From assembly GCF_947387515.1 (NCBI RefSeq), contig NZ_CANDOB010000001.1, positions 1,054,001 through 1,118,000 on the forward strand: a DNA stretch of 64,000 nt, written 5' to 3'. The translations under genes and the position numbers were made by a program. Shown piece after piece: positions 33,554 through 47,702 of the stretch; the first letter of the stretch is position 1, and every line of letters starts with the position of its first letter. Origin of the DNA: Alkalihalobacillus sp. CinArs1. Lineage in GTDB: Bacteria; Bacillota; Bacilli; Bacillales; Guptibacillaceae. The notes beneath the pieces are model-generated. The model saw only the letters and a list, made by a program, of their open reading frames with translations, made no database searches and was not told the origin of the DNA.

Positions 33554-35869
33554 TTATCGTTTACCTGGCTTACGTTTTTTCTTTTTGGATTTCTTGGTGC
33601 CTTGACTGTTTTTCGGCGGTGTGAACTTCCGCTTCTTAGCACCAGCATCCGTCGTTTTGTTGGACTTACCACGTTTCTTACGCTTACCACCCTGGATCAC
33701 CTTCGGAATTTCTTTACGGCGACGCTGCTTCGGTGGCTTCATGCCGACGATTTCAAAATCAATCGCGCGTTCATCAACATTAACATTTTGGACACGAATC
33801 GAAATCTCGTCACCGATTCGATAAACATTCCCTGTCCGTTCACCGATCATGGCGTACGCGCCTTCGTCATAGTGGTAATAGTCGTCGGTTAAGTAACTCA
33901 CATGGACGAGGCCTTCGATCGTGTTAGGAAGTTCAACAAACAGGCCGAAGTTCGTAACGCCACTGATCACACCTTCAAACTCTTCCCCAACTTTATCTTC
34001 CATAAACTGCGCTTTCTTCAGATCATCCGTTTCACGCTCGGCATCGACAGCTCTTCTTTCCATTGCTGAAGCATGCTGGGCAATTTCTCCAAGGGCAGCT
34101 TGCCACTTCTCACGTGTTTGGTTGTCTACCTTCTTCTCAAATAGATACGTACGGATCAAACGGTGTACGATCAAGTCAGGATAACGACGGATTGGAGAGG
34201 TAAAGTGAGTATAGAAATCAGTCGAAAGACCAAAGTGCCCCAGGCTTTCAGGGAAATACTTAGCCTGTTGCATCGAACGAAGCATAATCTTACTAATGAC
34301 TGCTTCTTCTGGCTCACCTCTTACTTCCTCTAATAATTCTTGAAGTGCACGAGGGTGTACGGTATTCGCATTACCTCGAATCGCATACCCGAAGTTCGTA
34401 ATGAACTCAAAGAACGTATCTAGCTTTTCAGAGTCGGGATCTTCGTGAATACGATACATAAACGGAACATCCATCCAGTGGAAATGCTGCGCGACCGTTT
34501 CGTTAGCTACGAGCATGAATTCTTCGATAAGGCGCTCAGCTACAGATCGTTCTCTCAAAACGATGTCTTGTGGGCTGCCTTCATCATCTACAAGAACCTT
34601 TGCTTCAGCGAAGTCAAAGTCGATCGCGCCTCGCTCGAAGCGGTTTTTGCGCAGGATTTCAGCAAGTTCACCCATACCATCAAAGAACGGTACGAGCGAT
34701 TTATATCGTTCGATTACCTCATCATCTTCACGATTTAATATTTTCCGCACATCCGTGTATGTCATGCGTTCAGTCGTTTTGATCACACTTGGGAAGATTT
34801 CATGATGAACGACTTCACCACCAGGGGTGATTTCCATCTCACAAGAAATCGTTAAGCGGTCGACCTGTGGATTCAAACTACAGATTCCATTTGATAAACG
34901 GTGTGGAATCATCGGAATGACGCGATCCACGAGGTAAACGCTCGTCCCTCTTTCTAACGCTTCTTGATCAATCGGCGAGTTTTCTTTTACATAATAGGTG
35001 ACATCTGCGATGTGAACGCCAAGCTTGTAATTACCATTCGATAATTTTTCAACGTTAACCGCATCGTCAAGGTCCTTTGCATCTGCACCATCGATCGTTA
35101 CAATCGTTTCGTTTCGAAGATCTCGTCGACCTTCAATTTCTTTCTCATCGATCTGATCGGGCGTGTTTGTCGCTTGTTCCATAGCAGCATCAGGAAATTC
35201 TCCCGGAAGCTCATGTTTGTGGATGATGGAAAGAATATCAACACCAGGATCATTTTTATGACCGAGGATTTCCGTTATCTTTCCTTCCGCACTCATTCTT
35301 CCTTCAGGATATTTTGTAATCTCAACTACTACCTTGTGACCATCAACGGCTCCAGCAGTCGAGCCTTTTGGAATAAAAATATCATGCGGAATTCGTTTGT
35401 CATCCGCTATCACAAAACCAAAGTGCTTACTATCAGAATATGTTCCGACGGTTCGCTTCACACCACGCTCGATGATTCTAATTACGGTTCCTTCAGGACG
35501 TGAGCCGGAAGATTTAGAATGCAAACGCACGATAACACGGTCACCGTTCATCGCTCCGTTCAAATCGCCTTGATTAATGTAAACATCCTTCTCATCCGTT
35601 TCGCCTTCAGCGAGTAGAAACGCAAATCCTTTCGCATGAACCTGAAGTTTACCACGAACGAGGTTCATCTTCTCTGGTAAACCATATCGATTCGTGCGGG
35701 TCCTCACAATCAAACCATCGTCTTCCATCATATTTAACGTTTGAACGAAATCTTTGAATTCACTCGAATCTTGAATACCGAACACTTCTTCAAGTTCTTT
35801 AACCGTTAATGGTTTATATGCCTCGTCTTTCATGTAGCTCAATATTTTTTGTACATGTTCTTCTGCCAT
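33554..35869 (-). CDS. rnr: Ribonuclease R
   Basis: A 771-residue 3'-5' exoribonuclease. An N-terminal winged helix (about 1-70) is followed by cold-shock OB folds (70-235), then the RNB catalytic domain with the acidic cluster [12 protein letters not shown] at about 265-276. An S1 domain (about 635-715, [17 protein letters not shown]) and a Lys/Arg-rich tail follow. It degrades structured RNA and works with tmRNA-SmpB on faulty messages, which fits the gene order. It starts 33 bases after est; likely co-transcribed with est and smpB. Confidence 0.96.
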   Translation of the reverse strand: MAEEHVQKILSYMKDEAYKPLTVKELEEVFGIQDSSEFKDFVQTLNMMEDDGLIVRTRTNRYGLPEKMNLVRGKLQVHAKGFAFLLAEGETDEKDVYINQGDLNGAMNGDRVIVRLHSKSSGSRPEGTVIRIIERGVKRTVGTYSDSKHFGFVIADDKRIPHDIFIPKGSTAGAVDGHKVVVEITKYPEGRMSAEGKITEILGHKNDPGVDILSIIHKHELPGEFPDAAMEQATNTPDQIDEKEIEGRRDLRNETIVTIDGADAKDLDDAVNVEKLSNGNYKLGVHIADVTYYVKENSPIDQEALERGTSVYLVDRVIPMIPHRLSNGICSLNPQVDRLTISCEMEITPGGEVVHHEIFPSVIKTTERMTYTDVRKILNREDDEVIERYKSLVPFFDGMGELAEILRKNRFERGAIDFDFAEAKVLVDDEGSPQDIVLRERSVAERLIEEFMLVANETVAQHFHWMDVPFMYRIHEDPDSEKLDTFFEFITNFGYAIRGNANTVHPRALQELLEEVRGEPEEAVISKIMLRSMQQAKYFPESLGHFGLSTDFYTHFTSPIRRYPDLIVHRLIRTYLFEKKVDNQTREKWQAALGEIAQHASAMERRAVDAERETDDLKKAQFMEDKVGEEFEGVISGVTNFGLFVELPNTIEGLVHVSYLTDDYYHYDEGAYAMIGERTGNVYRIGDEISIRVQNVNVDERAIDFEIVGMKPPKQRRRKEIPKVIQGGKRKKRGKSNKTTDAGAKKRKFTPPKNSQGTKKSKKKKRKPGKR

Positions 35870-35902
35870 ATCGTTTCACCTTCCTTCAAACAAATTAACG
35901 TA

Positions 35903-36649
35903 TTATTCTTTCCAGTCCAGTCCATTAAGAAACTCGAGCACATCCTTATGAAGGACTTCCTTTTCTTTTCCTAACGTGATGACATGTGTTGAATTCTCAT
36001 ACCATTTTAAGCTTTTCTCATCAGATTCGATATTGTCATGGACGACATTCGCACTATCCGTATTGATCATTTCATCGTTTCTCGCTTGGACGACAAAAGT
36101 GGGTGCATAGATCATATCGATGTTATCTCTTACATCGTAGATCAAATCTCGTAATTCACCTAGTGTATTCATCGGTGTTTCCTTGAACGCTTCCATTTCC
36201 TCTTCAATCTGTTCAGGAGATTTTCGCTCGTATTTTTTATATTCTCTCGCATATGCGAGTACGCCCTCATACATTGTTTCTTCGTCTTTCATATCCATCG
36301 GCGCACACATGGGTACGATTCCCTTCACAGGAACAGTATAGCCGAGCTTTAGGGAAAATACGCCTCCGAGAGATAATCCCACTACTGCAATTTCGTCATG
36401 GCCCATTTCCTTAAGCTTGTTATATCCTTCTTGAACATCTTTCCACCAATCAGACGGACCTGTATGTACTAGTTCTTCAGGCGGCACGCCGTGTCCTTTG
36501 TATTGCGGGGCATGACAAGTGTAGCCCTGCTCCTGTAAATACCTGCCCATCATTCGGACGTCGGCTGAATTTCCTGTAAAACCATGAAGCATCAATACCG
36601 CCCTATTACCTCCTTCGAATGTAAAAGGTTTTGGTGCAACAACTTTCAT
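35903..36649 (-). CDS. est: Carboxylesterase (Est30-like)
   Basis: A 248-residue alpha/beta hydrolase. The catalytic triad is visible as Ser93 (GLSLGG), Asp192 (ARNDEM) and His222 (STHVI). The oxyanion region is LHGFTGNS near residue 21. Positions match the Geobacillus carboxylesterase Est30 within one residue. It hydrolyses short and medium acyl esters; the natural substrate is unknown. The link secG-est-rnr-smpB is conserved in Bacillus. Confidence 0.92.
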   Translation of the reverse strand: MKVVAPKPFTFEGGNRAVLMLHGFTGNSADVRMMGRYLQEQGYTCHAPQYKGHGVPPEELVHTGPSDWWKDVQEGYNKLKEMGHDEIAVVGLSLGGVFSLKLGYTVPVKGIVPMCAPMDMKDEETMYEGVLAYAREYKKYERKSPEQIEEEMEAFKETPMNTLGELRDLIYDVRDNIDMIYAPTFVVQARNDEMINTDSANVVHDNIESDEKSLKWYENSTHVITLGKEKEVLHKDVLEFLNGLDWKE

Positions 36650-36824
36650 GATGTGTTTCCTCCTTCAAAAGCTCTACTTCTCTCATGTAGCTTTTCCTTT
36701 GATTAGTTTGATTATAAATTCTATCTGTATTTTACCTTTTCCACCAAGGAGGCTAAAGGAAAGTGCTCCTTTTAATTTTCCTTCCCTGAATGCTTATGTA
36801 AAAAACCATTGAGTTTTAAAAAAT

Positions 36825-36856
36825 AAAAAAGCAGCAAGTGGTTCATCACTTGCTGC
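36825..36856 (-). terminator. Terminator of secG
   Basis: Perfect 10-bp stem GCAGCAAGTG/CACTTGCTGC with a 6-base loop and a six-base T-run on the minus strand. Confidence 0.9.
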
Positions 36857-36864
36857 CTCCTGCG

Positions 36865-37095
36865 TTACACGAGGTACGCAACTAAAATAGAAAGAACAAA
36901 GAATAATACGGCGAGTACGACCGTCACTTTATTTAATACGGCTTCAAAACCGCGAGCTTTTTGCTTTCCGAATAACTGTTCAGCGCCACCAGTAATTGCT
37001 CCTGATAAACCTGCGCTTTTACTTGATTGAAGCAATACGACAGTGATTAGTAAGATCGATACGATGATTAACGCAATAGATGCTGCTAGATGCAT
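36865..37095 (-). CDS. secG: Preprotein translocase subunit SecG
   Basis: A 76-residue membrane protein with two hydrophobic segments (about 3-22 and 54-75) joined by the conserved loop [20 protein letters not shown]. It is part of the SecYEG channel and helps SecA move proteins. GGGAGG lies before the ATG. It has its own terminator, and the enolase terminator is upstream, so it is transcribed alone or by read-through. Confidence 0.95.
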   Translation of the reverse strand: MHLAASIALIIVSILLITVVLLQSSKSAGLSGAITGGAEQLFGKQKARGFEAVLNKVTVVLAVLFFVLSILVAYLV

Positions 37096-37199
37096 GATTC
37101 CACCTCCCGGACATTAACCTTCCAATACTATAAATTTACCACAAAAATTTCAATAAAAGCAATAAATTTCGGAAACCCTCGTTACTTTCAGCCTAACAC

Positions 37200-37229
37200 A
37201 AAAACCCCCTCATGATTAACATGAGGGGG
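37200..37229 (-). terminator. Terminator of the glycolytic operon
   Basis: Perfect 10-bp stem CCCCCTCATG/CATGAGGGGG with a 5-base loop and T-run on the minus strand, just after the eno stop. Confidence 0.92.
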
Positions 37230-37240
37230 AGTGAATGACC

Positions 37241-40847
<3,607 letters not shown>

Positions 40848-40874
40848 TCACCATCCTTTTGGTAGTAATGTAAT

Positions 40875-42059
40875 TTATTTATCGTTGAGTGCAACCACTC
40901 CTGGAAGGTCTTTACCCTCCATGAACTCAAGTGATGCACCGCCGCCAGTAGAAATGTGGCTCATACGATCAGCATAGCCAAACTTCTCAACAGCCGCTGC
41001 GGAGTCTCCGCCCCCGATAACTGAGTAAGTATCGTTTGCTTCAGCAAGTGCTTCAGCTACTGCCTTCGTACCATTCGCATACACATCTAGTTCGAAAACT
41101 CCCATTGGACCATTCCAAATAACGAGTTTGGAATCTTGGATAACGCTTTTGTACGTTTCTCTTGTTTTTGGTCCGATATCAAGAGCTTCCCAATCAGATG
41201 GAATTTCCTCGATGCTTACTGCTTTTGTGTTCGCATCGTTAGAAAAATCATCGCCAATGATAACGTCTTCTGGCATATAGAAATTAACGCCTTTTTCTTT
41301 CGCTTTATCCATGAAGGATTTCGCAAGCTCGATCTTATCTTCTTCAAGAAGTGATTTACCGATCTCGTGGCCGAGTGCTTTTACAAATGTATAAGCAAGA
41401 CCACCACCGATGATCAAGTTGTCCACTTTATCGAGCAAGTGATCGATCACACCGATCTTATCTTTCACCTTCGCACCACCTACGATTGCAGTAAATGGAC
41501 GAGAAGGCTCTGTTAACGCACTACCTAGTACTTCAAGCTCTTTTTCCATTAAGAAACCAGCTACAGCAGGAATGTGATGTGCGATCCCTTCAGTTGAAGC
41601 ATGAGCACGGTGAGCTGCTCCGAATGCGTCGTTCACGAAAAGATCTGCCATTTTAGCAAATTCTTTCGCAAGATCAGCATCGTTCTTCTCTTCACCAGCT
41701 TCAAAACGTACGTTTTCGATCAATAGAAGGTCACCTTCTTCAAGATCACTGATCGCACGGTTTACTTCATCACCATAGACTGCATCTGTTTTTGTGACAG
41801 TCTTGCCAATAAGGTCACTCAAACGATCAGCTACAGGATCAAGACGAAGTTCATCGACAACTTCACCTTTTGGACGCCCAAGATGACTTGCTAAAATCAC
41901 CTTTGCACCTTGCTCAGATAGATACTGAATCGTAGGAAGGGCTGCTTTGATACGCGTTTCATCTGTGACTGTTCCATTTTCCATAGGTACGTTGAAGTCA
42001 ACGCGGCAAAATACCGTTTTTCCTTGCAACGCTACGTCACGAATCGATTTTTTGTTCAT
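40875..42059 (-). CDS. pgk: Phosphoglycerate kinase
   Basis: A 394-residue glycolytic kinase making ATP from 1,3-bisphosphoglycerate. Signatures are [12 protein letters not shown] near the N-terminus, [10 protein letters not shown] and the C-terminal [13 protein letters not shown]. The ATG at 42059 lies nine bases after AAGGAGG. A hairpin between gapA and pgk could reduce read-through, which would give gapA more message than the distal genes. Confidence 0.98.
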   Translation of the reverse strand: MNKKSIRDVALQGKTVFCRVDFNVPMENGTVTDETRIKAALPTIQYLSEQGAKVILASHLGRPKGEVVDELRLDPVADRLSDLIGKTVTKTDAVYGDEVNRAISDLEEGDLLLIENVRFEAGEEKNDADLAKEFAKMADLFVNDAFGAAHRAHASTEGIAHHIPAVAGFLMEKELEVLGSALTEPSRPFTAIVGGAKVKDKIGVIDHLLDKVDNLIIGGGLAYTFVKALGHEIGKSLLEEDKIELAKSFMDKAKEKGVNFYMPEDVIIGDDFSNDANTKAVSIEEIPSDWEALDIGPKTRETYKSVIQDSKLVIWNGPMGVFELDVYANGTKAVAEALAEANDTYSVIGGGDSAAAVEKFGYADRMSHISTGGGASLEFMEGKDLPGVVALNDK

Positions 42060-42160
42060 AGTGGGATTCCTCCTTTGCACGTCTTAATGAAGATAAATGT
42101 CTCACATAAAAAGTGACGTACTACACATTTATCCTAAAATAGAGCTAAAAAAACCAATGG

Positions 42161-42188
42161 AAAAGGAGGAAGGCTCCTGACTTCCTCC
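42161..42188 (-). terminator. Hairpin between gapA and pgk (attenuator or terminator)
   Basis: Stem GGAGGAAG/CTTCCTCC with an 8-base loop, followed on the minus strand by TTTTCC, a short T-run. Partial termination is more likely than full, since pgk has no clear promoter. Confidence 0.65.
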
Positions 42189-42208
42189 CCCATCATTCAC
42201 AATTCTTA

Positions 42209-43258
<1,050 letters not shown>

Positions 43259-43272
43259 TTATGTTTTATTTA

Positions 43273-44301
43273 TTAAAGGGAATTTCCCTCTAGTAACGCT
43301 TTTGCTGCCCCCTCATCAGTGACGAGGATGCTTTGTATTCCAGTCTTCAGATAGGCTTCGATTGCTTTTGCTTTTGAGTGACCGCCTGCGACTGCAATAA
43401 CAAGTTCGCTTCTTTCTAGATCTTCTAGCTGTAATCCAATGGTTTTCACTTTGTGTACAACATCTCCGGATTGGTTGAAATAGTATCCAAACGCTTCCGC
43501 AACAGCATGGTTTTCTTTGATTTTCTCTAAAACTTGACCTGTTGATTTACGTCGCACAGCCATTGTTTTAGCATCTCCAATCCCGTGAACCACAATACTG
43601 GCAGATTTGATAATTTCAAGGATTTCCTTGACGCCAGGTTCTTCGATTAATGATTGGTATGCCTCTTCACTAAGCTGATCTGGAACATGAAGCAAACGAT
43701 AATCTGTATGAGCTTTACGTGCCATCTTCGCGCAGATCGTGTTAGCCTGGTTTTCAACTTGTTCACCAAGACCACCACGAGCCGGTACGAATAATGTTCC
43801 ATCCATGTCAAGAGAAGGAACCATCATATCAGCTACACTCGCGAGCGTGGTGCCGCCCGTCACAGCTACGACTTTACTTTCAAGCTGAAACCTTTTCAAG
43901 CGTCCCACTGCGGCTCTGCCCATTTCTTTCTTTACCCAGGGGGTAACATCGCTGTCACCGGGTACAATAAGTACTTCTGGAATACCAAGTTTATCTTTCA
44001 ACCGTTCTTCCAGATTATCAAGACCAGAAACTTCATTCATAACAGGTTCGAGCTCCATCAATAGCTGCTCACCTTCCTCAGTAAGCTGCATCCCTTGAAT
44101 GGACATATCCAGCAAACCCTGGTCTTTAAGGAAAGTCACTTCACTTCTGAGAACTCTTTCTGTTATATCCAGACTGTTCGCAAGGCTTCTGCGACCAATT
44201 GGTTGCGTGAGCCTCAGTTGCCTGAGAACACGATACCGTTTGTTCATAACCTCTAATAAGTCTGGTAGTAGTTTTTGTTGAAGTGCGAGTAATGAGCGCA
44301 T
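43273..44301 (-). CDS. cggR: Central glycolytic genes regulator CggR
   Basis: A 342-residue SorC-family repressor. The N-terminal winged helix includes GRRSLANSLDITERVLRSEV. The C-terminal sugar-phosphate domain has VAVTGGTTLASVADMMV and VPARGGLGEQVENQ. It represses its own operon unless fructose-1,6-bisphosphate is bound. A clear CggR operator lies 38 bp upstream of the ATG. This is the third SorC-family gene in the window and is distinct from the two island copies, having an extra N-terminal helix region. Confidence 0.97.
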   Translation of the reverse strand: MRSLLALQQKLLPDLLEVMNKRYRVLRQLRLTQPIGRRSLANSLDITERVLRSEVTFLKDQGLLDMSIQGMQLTEEGEQLLMELEPVMNEVSGLDNLEERLKDKLGIPEVLIVPGDSDVTPWVKKEMGRAAVGRLKRFQLESKVVAVTGGTTLASVADMMVPSLDMDGTLFVPARGGLGEQVENQANTICAKMARKAHTDYRLLHVPDQLSEEAYQSLIEEPGVKEILEIIKSASIVVHGIGDAKTMAVRRKSTGQVLEKIKENHAVAEAFGYYFNQSGDVVHKVKTIGLQLEDLERSELVIAVAGGHSKAKAIEAYLKTGIQSILVTDEGAAKALLEGNSL

Positions 44302-44338
44302 TGTTCGTCTCCCCTGCAGGTTCTTTTTTTATTCTCGA

Positions 44339-44374
44339 GACGTATTATGTCCCGGTTAGACATTTTCAGTCCCA
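44339..44374 (-). promoter_or_regulatory. CggR operator
   Basis: On the minus strand the direct repeat reads TGGGAC-N6-TGTC-N4-CGGGAC-N6-CGTC. The known Bacillus operator is CGGGAC-N6-TGTC twice with N4 between; only the first and one late base differ. It lies downstream of the promoter, as in B. subtilis. Confidence 0.9.
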
Positions 44375-44407
44375 CCCGAATCAAAAAAAGAACGTCTTAC
44401 AAATTTC

Positions 44408-44436
44408 ATTGTAGCAGTTGCCAACTACATGGGCAA
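44408..44436 (-). promoter_or_regulatory. Promoter of the cggR-gapA operon
   Basis: Minus strand TTGCCC (44431-44436), 17-bp spacer, TACAAT (44408-44413). The -35 box is only four of six. Confidence 0.6.
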
Positions 44437-44455
44437 CTATGATATACTTAAAAAT

Positions 44456-44692
44456 TTAAAGTAAGCGTTTTCTTACGTTTTTTCTAGAGATTCGGCCATA
44501 ATCAACGATTTCTCCATCCACTTCAACCACCGGAATCATCACCATAAACTTCTCCAGCAGAGCTTCATCTTGATAGATATCAACTGATTCTATCTTAAAA
44601 TCAATTTCGGTTTGAAGATCCTCAAGGATATAATACGCTTCGTCACAAAGAGGACACGTCTCTTTCGTGTATAACATAACCGTTTTACTCAT
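44456..44692 (-). CDS. Glutaredoxin-like thioredoxin-fold protein
   Basis: A 78-residue protein with the redox motif CPLC at residues 13-16 (YTKETCPLCDEAYYIL) and the cis-Pro strand VMIPVVEVDG. It resembles the DUF836/glutaredoxin-like group. It may reduce disulphides in the cytoplasm. It sits between rpoN and cggR on the same strand, a common Bacillus arrangement. The end of the gene lies close to the cggR promoter. Confidence 0.85.
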   Translation of the reverse strand: MSKTVMLYTKETCPLCDEAYYILEDLQTEIDFKIESVDIYQDEALLEKFMVMIPVVEVDGEIVDYGRISRKNVRKRLL

Positions 44693-44743
44693 CCTTTAAA
44701 CCCCTTTCCTATACCATTCTAACCTTATAAGAACATTATTCGC

Positions 44744-44770
44744 AAAAAAACAGCTGCTTCCGCAGCTGTT
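44744..44770 (-). terminator. Terminator of rpoN
   Basis: 9-bp stem AACAGCTGC/GCAGCTGTT with loop TTCC and a seven-base T-run on the minus strand; it overlaps the rpoN stop codon. Confidence 0.9.
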
Positions 44771-46058
44771 ATACAAAACGCTTCCTTCTCGATGAACCGG
44801 GTATCCCCAATTCTTCACGATATTTGGCAATCGTTCGTCTCGATACTTGTATTCCTTTTTGTATATGAAGAGCCTCTACGATCTTTTGATCCGAAAGCGG
44901 CTTCTTTTTATCTTCCTCTTCTACAAACTCTTTAATGAAGATCTTTACACTAGATGAAGAGGTTCCTGTCTCTGTTTCACCAGAAAGTCGAGAAGTAAAT
45001 AGATCCTTCAACGCATATAGGCCTTGAGGCGTCTGCACATATTTATTCTTTATAGCTCGACTTACCGTTGACTCATGCACGCCCGCTTCATTTGCTACTT
45101 CCTTAAGCGTAATTGGTCTTAGCTCACTAAGTCCCGTTTGAAGAAAAGAGGTCTGCTGTCCGATAAAGACGGTCATGATCGATCTTAGAGTATGCTTGCG
45201 TTGTTCGATACTCTTCATCAGCCAGTTTACTTGCTGATACTTCCCTTTAATATAGTGACCGACTTCCCCCTTTTCAAACGACTGATAAGCCGTACTTACC
45301 TTCATCGAAGGAAGTTCATCATCTAATAGTTTGATCGTGTATGTTCCTTCGTTCTCTTTAATGATTATGTCAGGGGCTACATAATAAGGCTTTTCGTTAT
45401 ACCATTTTGAGCCCGGTCTCGGATCAAGAGCAGCTATGACATCTGATGCGAGCTGGATATCCTGAAGTTTCACATGATACTCTTTTGAAAGCTCTCGAAA
45501 TTTCTTTTCTGCTAGCGCTTTCAAATTTTCGTTTACTAATTTGCGAGCAAGGGTGTGTACCTCTGAAGTTGAACGTAACTGTAAACTTAAACACTCTGCT
45601 AGATTTCGTCCACCTATTCCTGGTTCAAGTGATTGTAATACACGTACCGCTTCTTCATACTCTTGATTTGTCAGCTGAAATTGCATGATCACTTCATGAT
45701 CACGTATACGTAAATAGCCAGCTTCATCTATATTGTCTATCAAGTAATGAATCACTTTCGCTTGGTGAGGGCATAAGTTCAAACACCGCACTTGTTCGTG
45801 AAGCTCTTCATTCAAACTCTTGCCTCGTTCAGCAACATAGTCTAAGGAGTCGGCACGCTCTCCTCGGCCAGCGGCTTTCGCACGAATACCCGTATCCCAT
45901 GATGGTGTATGAAGTTCGATAAGAGGATTCTCAAGTGCTTCTTCTTTTATATAATCCAACAGCTCTAAAGTCGAATATTGAAGAATGGATATTGCCTGAC
46001 GCAATTGAGTTGTCATTACGAGTTGCGTTGTCTGCTTCTGTATTAATCCTAGTTCCAT
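44769..46058 (-). CDS. rpoN: RNA polymerase sigma-54 factor
   Basis: A 429-residue sigma factor (SigL in Bacillus). Region I is Gln/Leu-rich at the N-terminus (TTQLRQAISILQYSTLELLDY). The core-binding part follows, then a helix-turn-helix (LKEVANEAGVHESTVSRAI) and the RpoN box near residue 407-420 (SRRTIAKYREELGIP). It directs transcription from -24/-12 promoters with an enhancer-binding activator. None of its target promoters was found in the window, including upstream of the aco-like operon. Confidence 0.97.
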   Translation of the reverse strand: MELGLIQKQTTQLVMTTQLRQAISILQYSTLELLDYIKEEALENPLIELHTPSWDTGIRAKAAGRGERADSLDYVAERGKSLNEELHEQVRCLNLCPHQAKVIHYLIDNIDEAGYLRIRDHEVIMQFQLTNQEYEEAVRVLQSLEPGIGGRNLAECLSLQLRSTSEVHTLARKLVNENLKALAEKKFRELSKEYHVKLQDIQLASDVIAALDPRPGSKWYNEKPYYVAPDIIIKENEGTYTIKLLDDELPSMKVSTAYQSFEKGEVGHYIKGKYQQVNWLMKSIEQRKHTLRSIMTVFIGQQTSFLQTGLSELRPITLKEVANEAGVHESTVSRAIKNKYVQTPQGLYALKDLFTSRLSGETETGTSSSSVKIFIKEFVEEEDKKKPLSDQKIVEALHIQKGIQVSRRTIAKYREELGIPGSSRRKRFV

Positions 46059-46239
46059 CGCAATCCCTCCACCTTTATCATACTATATTGATTCAACATA
46101 TGGTAAGAGGAAAGTGAAAATGACCAGAATTTTCAATCATTTAATACGCCTCGATTTCACAAAAATGAGCAATGCGCCCACTCACTCCCCATCATTCGAC
46201 ATACAGTATAGTACAGAGAGAAAAAAGGAGGCAAAAACC

Positions 46240-46527
46240 ATGGATTTGACTGTATATGGTATTGCTTTGCTTCCAGTCATCATTGGAATCGTCCAACTCT
46301 TCAAGATATTTGGTTTTCCGGCTAGATTTCTACCGTTGCTTTCTATTGGTGTAGGAATCGTCATGAGCTATATTTATATTGATCCGGATATCAAAAAAGC
46401 TTTTTTGATTGGACTTTGGCTAGGATTATGCGCTTCTGGTATGCATTCAGGCTTAAAGCATACGATGAATGGGGCAAGCAAGAAACCAAGTGACCGAGAA
46501 GATGACAAGCCAGGTAAGAAGCAATAA
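46240..46527 (+). CDS. Small holin-like membrane protein
   Basis: A 95-residue protein with three hydrophobic segments (about 2-20, 28-46 and 55-72) and a hydrophilic, charged C-terminus (KKPSDREDDKPGKKQ). This is the layout of phage-type holins and related Bacillus membrane proteins, but no lysin or phage gene is near. ATG 46240 has AAAGGAGG eight bases upstream. The longer frame to 46114 is not used. It diverges from rpoN. The role is unknown. Confidence 0.7.
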   Translation: MDLTVYGIALLPVIIGIVQLFKIFGFPARFLPLLSIGVGIVMSYIYIDPDIKKAFLIGLWLGLCASGMHSGLKHTMNGASKKPSDREDDKPGKKQ

Positions 46528-46538
46528 TCTAACTTTTT

Positions 46539-46565
46539 AAGAGTGGACAAGGTTCACTCTTTTTC
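46539..46565 (+). terminator. Terminator of the holin-like gene
   Basis: Stem AAGAGTG/CACTCTT with a 9-base loop, then T-run. It overlaps the 3' end of the convergent gene at 46554-46871. Confidence 0.7.
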
Positions 46566-46871
46566 TTTGTCTTGATGCTCTTCTCCAAGATCCAACCAGC
46601 TCAGCATCTCTTTAACAACGTTATTTAGCTTTTTGTTCACGATTTGATCTCCGTACACTTTTTTTGCTTTTTCAATCGTTTCTACTACTTGTGGTTCAAA
46701 TTGAATGAGCGGCATATCTTCTTCTGATTCATTGTACAATTCCACAACGTTCTCAAGTCCCTCTGTGATGCGATCGATCGCATCACTTAACGACTTACTT
46801 TCTCCGCTATTTACTTTCAAAGAAATCCCTACCTTCAGCACAGTTATAGCTCTAGTGTTTGTCACTTTCAA
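46554..46871 (-). CDS. Hypothetical acidic protein (about 105 aa)
   Basis: I do not recognise this protein. It is acidic and mostly helical in appearance (ESKSLSDAIDRITEGLENVV) with no membrane segment and no cysteine. A TTG start at 46871 with AAGGTG nine bases upstream is preferred; a GTG at 46883 overlaps that site. The 3' end lies inside the terminator of the convergent holin-like gene. Its promoter region overlaps that of the tRNA-Arg gene on the other strand. Confidence 0.55.
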   Translation of the reverse strand: MKVTNTRAITVLKVGISLKVNSGESKSLSDAIDRITEGLENVVELYNESEEDMPLIQFEPQVVETIEKAKKVYGDQIVNKKLNNVVKEMLSWLDLGEEHQDKEKE

Positions 46872-46884
46872 CCAAAAAATCACC

Positions 46885-46913
46885 TTGCAAAAAAAAACCT
46901 TGTCACGTATAAT
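46885..46913 (+). promoter_or_regulatory. Promoter of tRNA-Arg
   Basis: TTGCAA (46885-46890), 17-bp spacer, TATAAT (46908-46913); start expected near 46920, 14 bases before the tRNA. Confidence 0.75.
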
Positions 46914-46933
46914 TATCCTTGCCCTTAACGTAT

Positions 46934-47012
46934 GCGCCCGTAGCTCAGTAGGATAGAGCGGTGGTTTCCGGTACCACGTCTGTCGGGGGTTCGAATCCCT
47001 CCGGGCGCGCCA
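46934..47012 (+). tRNA. tRNA-Arg (anticodon CCG)
   Basis: Acceptor stem GCGCCCG/CGGGCGC, D-arm GCTC/GAGC, anticodon stem GTGGT/ACCAC with loop TTCCGGT (anticodon CCG, for codon CGG), and T-loop GTTCGAATC. CCA is encoded at 47010-47012. It is a single tRNA with its own promoter and terminator. Confidence 0.97.
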
Positions 47013-47027
47013 ACTACATAATTACAA

Positions 47028-47056
47028 CCCCTTTTCATTCCGAAAAGGGGTTTTTT
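47028..47056 (+). terminator. Terminator of tRNA-Arg
   Basis: 9-bp stem CCCCTTTTC/GAAAAGGGG, 5-base loop, TTTTTT. Confidence 0.9.
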
Positions 47057-47084
47057 GCGTCTTCCCCTTTATAAAATGGGGTTC

Positions 47085-47113
47085 TTGACGTCTCATTCGT
47101 CTCATAGTATTGT
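47085..47113 (+). promoter_or_regulatory. Promoter of the 47150 gene
   Basis: TTGACG (47085-47090), 17-bp spacer, TATTGT (47108-47113). Confidence 0.55.
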
Positions 47114-47119
47114 AAAACC

Positions 47120-47131
47120 AAACATACGTTC
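47120..47131. promoter_or_regulatory. LexA-box-like element at the 47150 gene
   Basis: AAACATACGTTC differs from the LexA core GAACRNRYGTTC at one base and lies over the expected start site. It shares ACATACGTTC with the box at 7658-7669. Confidence 0.35.
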
Positions 47132-47149
47132 TTACAGGCGGTGAAGATC

Positions 47150-47536
47150 ATGTTCCGACTAAGTAAAGAGGAAGCAAGTGCTGTTCGGGATTATTTATTG
47201 CTTCCTTATGTTAAAAAGGTACTGGAGCTCGATGCTGCATGGATTCATCGTTCTAAGATGAAGCTTCCACGCCCTTATTTGGAACTGATCAATCAAGCTT
47301 TCACTCTCGCTTCCACAGATTTAAAAGAAGCAAAATCAGTCCTTCATAAGCAACACATCAAAACTTCAGTTCAGGATACAAAGGAAGATATCGTCATCTA
47401 TACTGTCTATTGTCGTGGATACAACCAAACGTATCGGTACACGTCAGTCCAAATTAGAAACCTTGTTGAAAGAAGAATTGCGGGTTACTTTTTAAGCGAT
47501 CACCGATTTAAAAAAAGACAGATTCGTTCTGTTTAA
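47150..47536 (+). CDS. Hypothetical protein, 128 aa
   Basis: I do not recognise the family. The protein is basic, soluble and mixed alpha/beta in appearance. It has EEASAVRDYLLLPYVKKVLE at the N-terminus and a C-terminal stretch rich in Arg/Tyr (YTVYCRGYNQTYRYTS) that could bind nucleic acid. An ATG at 47150 follows GGCGGTG; a GTG at 47141 is an alternative. It has its own promoter with a LexA-like element. It lies between the tRNA-Arg gene and clpP. A role in DNA-damage response is only a guess from that element. Confidence 0.6.
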   Translation: MFRLSKEEASAVRDYLLLPYVKKVLELDAAWIHRSKMKLPRPYLELINQAFTLASTDLKEAKSVLHKQHIKTSVQDTKEDIVIYTVYCRGYNQTYRYTSVQIRNLVERRIAGYFLSDHRFKKRQIRSV

Positions 47537-47622
47537 AACGGTTGTCAGCGGGGAAAATGGAGATATGTAGAACCATCGATGTGCTGGCGAAAAAATTAAT
47601 AGTCAAAAAGAACAGCACTTTA

Positions 47623-47652
47623 TTTGACCTATATTGACCTTTTCGGTATGAT
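47623..47652 (+). promoter_or_regulatory. clpP promoter with overlapping CtsR box
   Basis: TTGACC (47624-47629), 17-bp spacer, TATGAT (47647-47652). On the minus strand 47623-47639 reads GGTCAAT-ATA-GGTCAAA, a near-perfect tandem heptad of the CtsR operator (RGTCAAA-NAN-RGTCAAA). The box covers the -35 element, so CtsR would block polymerase. Confidence 0.85.
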
Positions 47653-47702
47653 GAACCTACAGCAACTACATATTTGAATGAATAAAAGGGAGGAATTTTA
47701 TT

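Noticed and set aside
44459-44473. cre-like sequence AAGTAAGCGTTTTCT upstream of the cggR promoter
   Set aside because: One mismatch and it lies in the coding end of the glutaredoxin-like gene; CggR control explains the operon.
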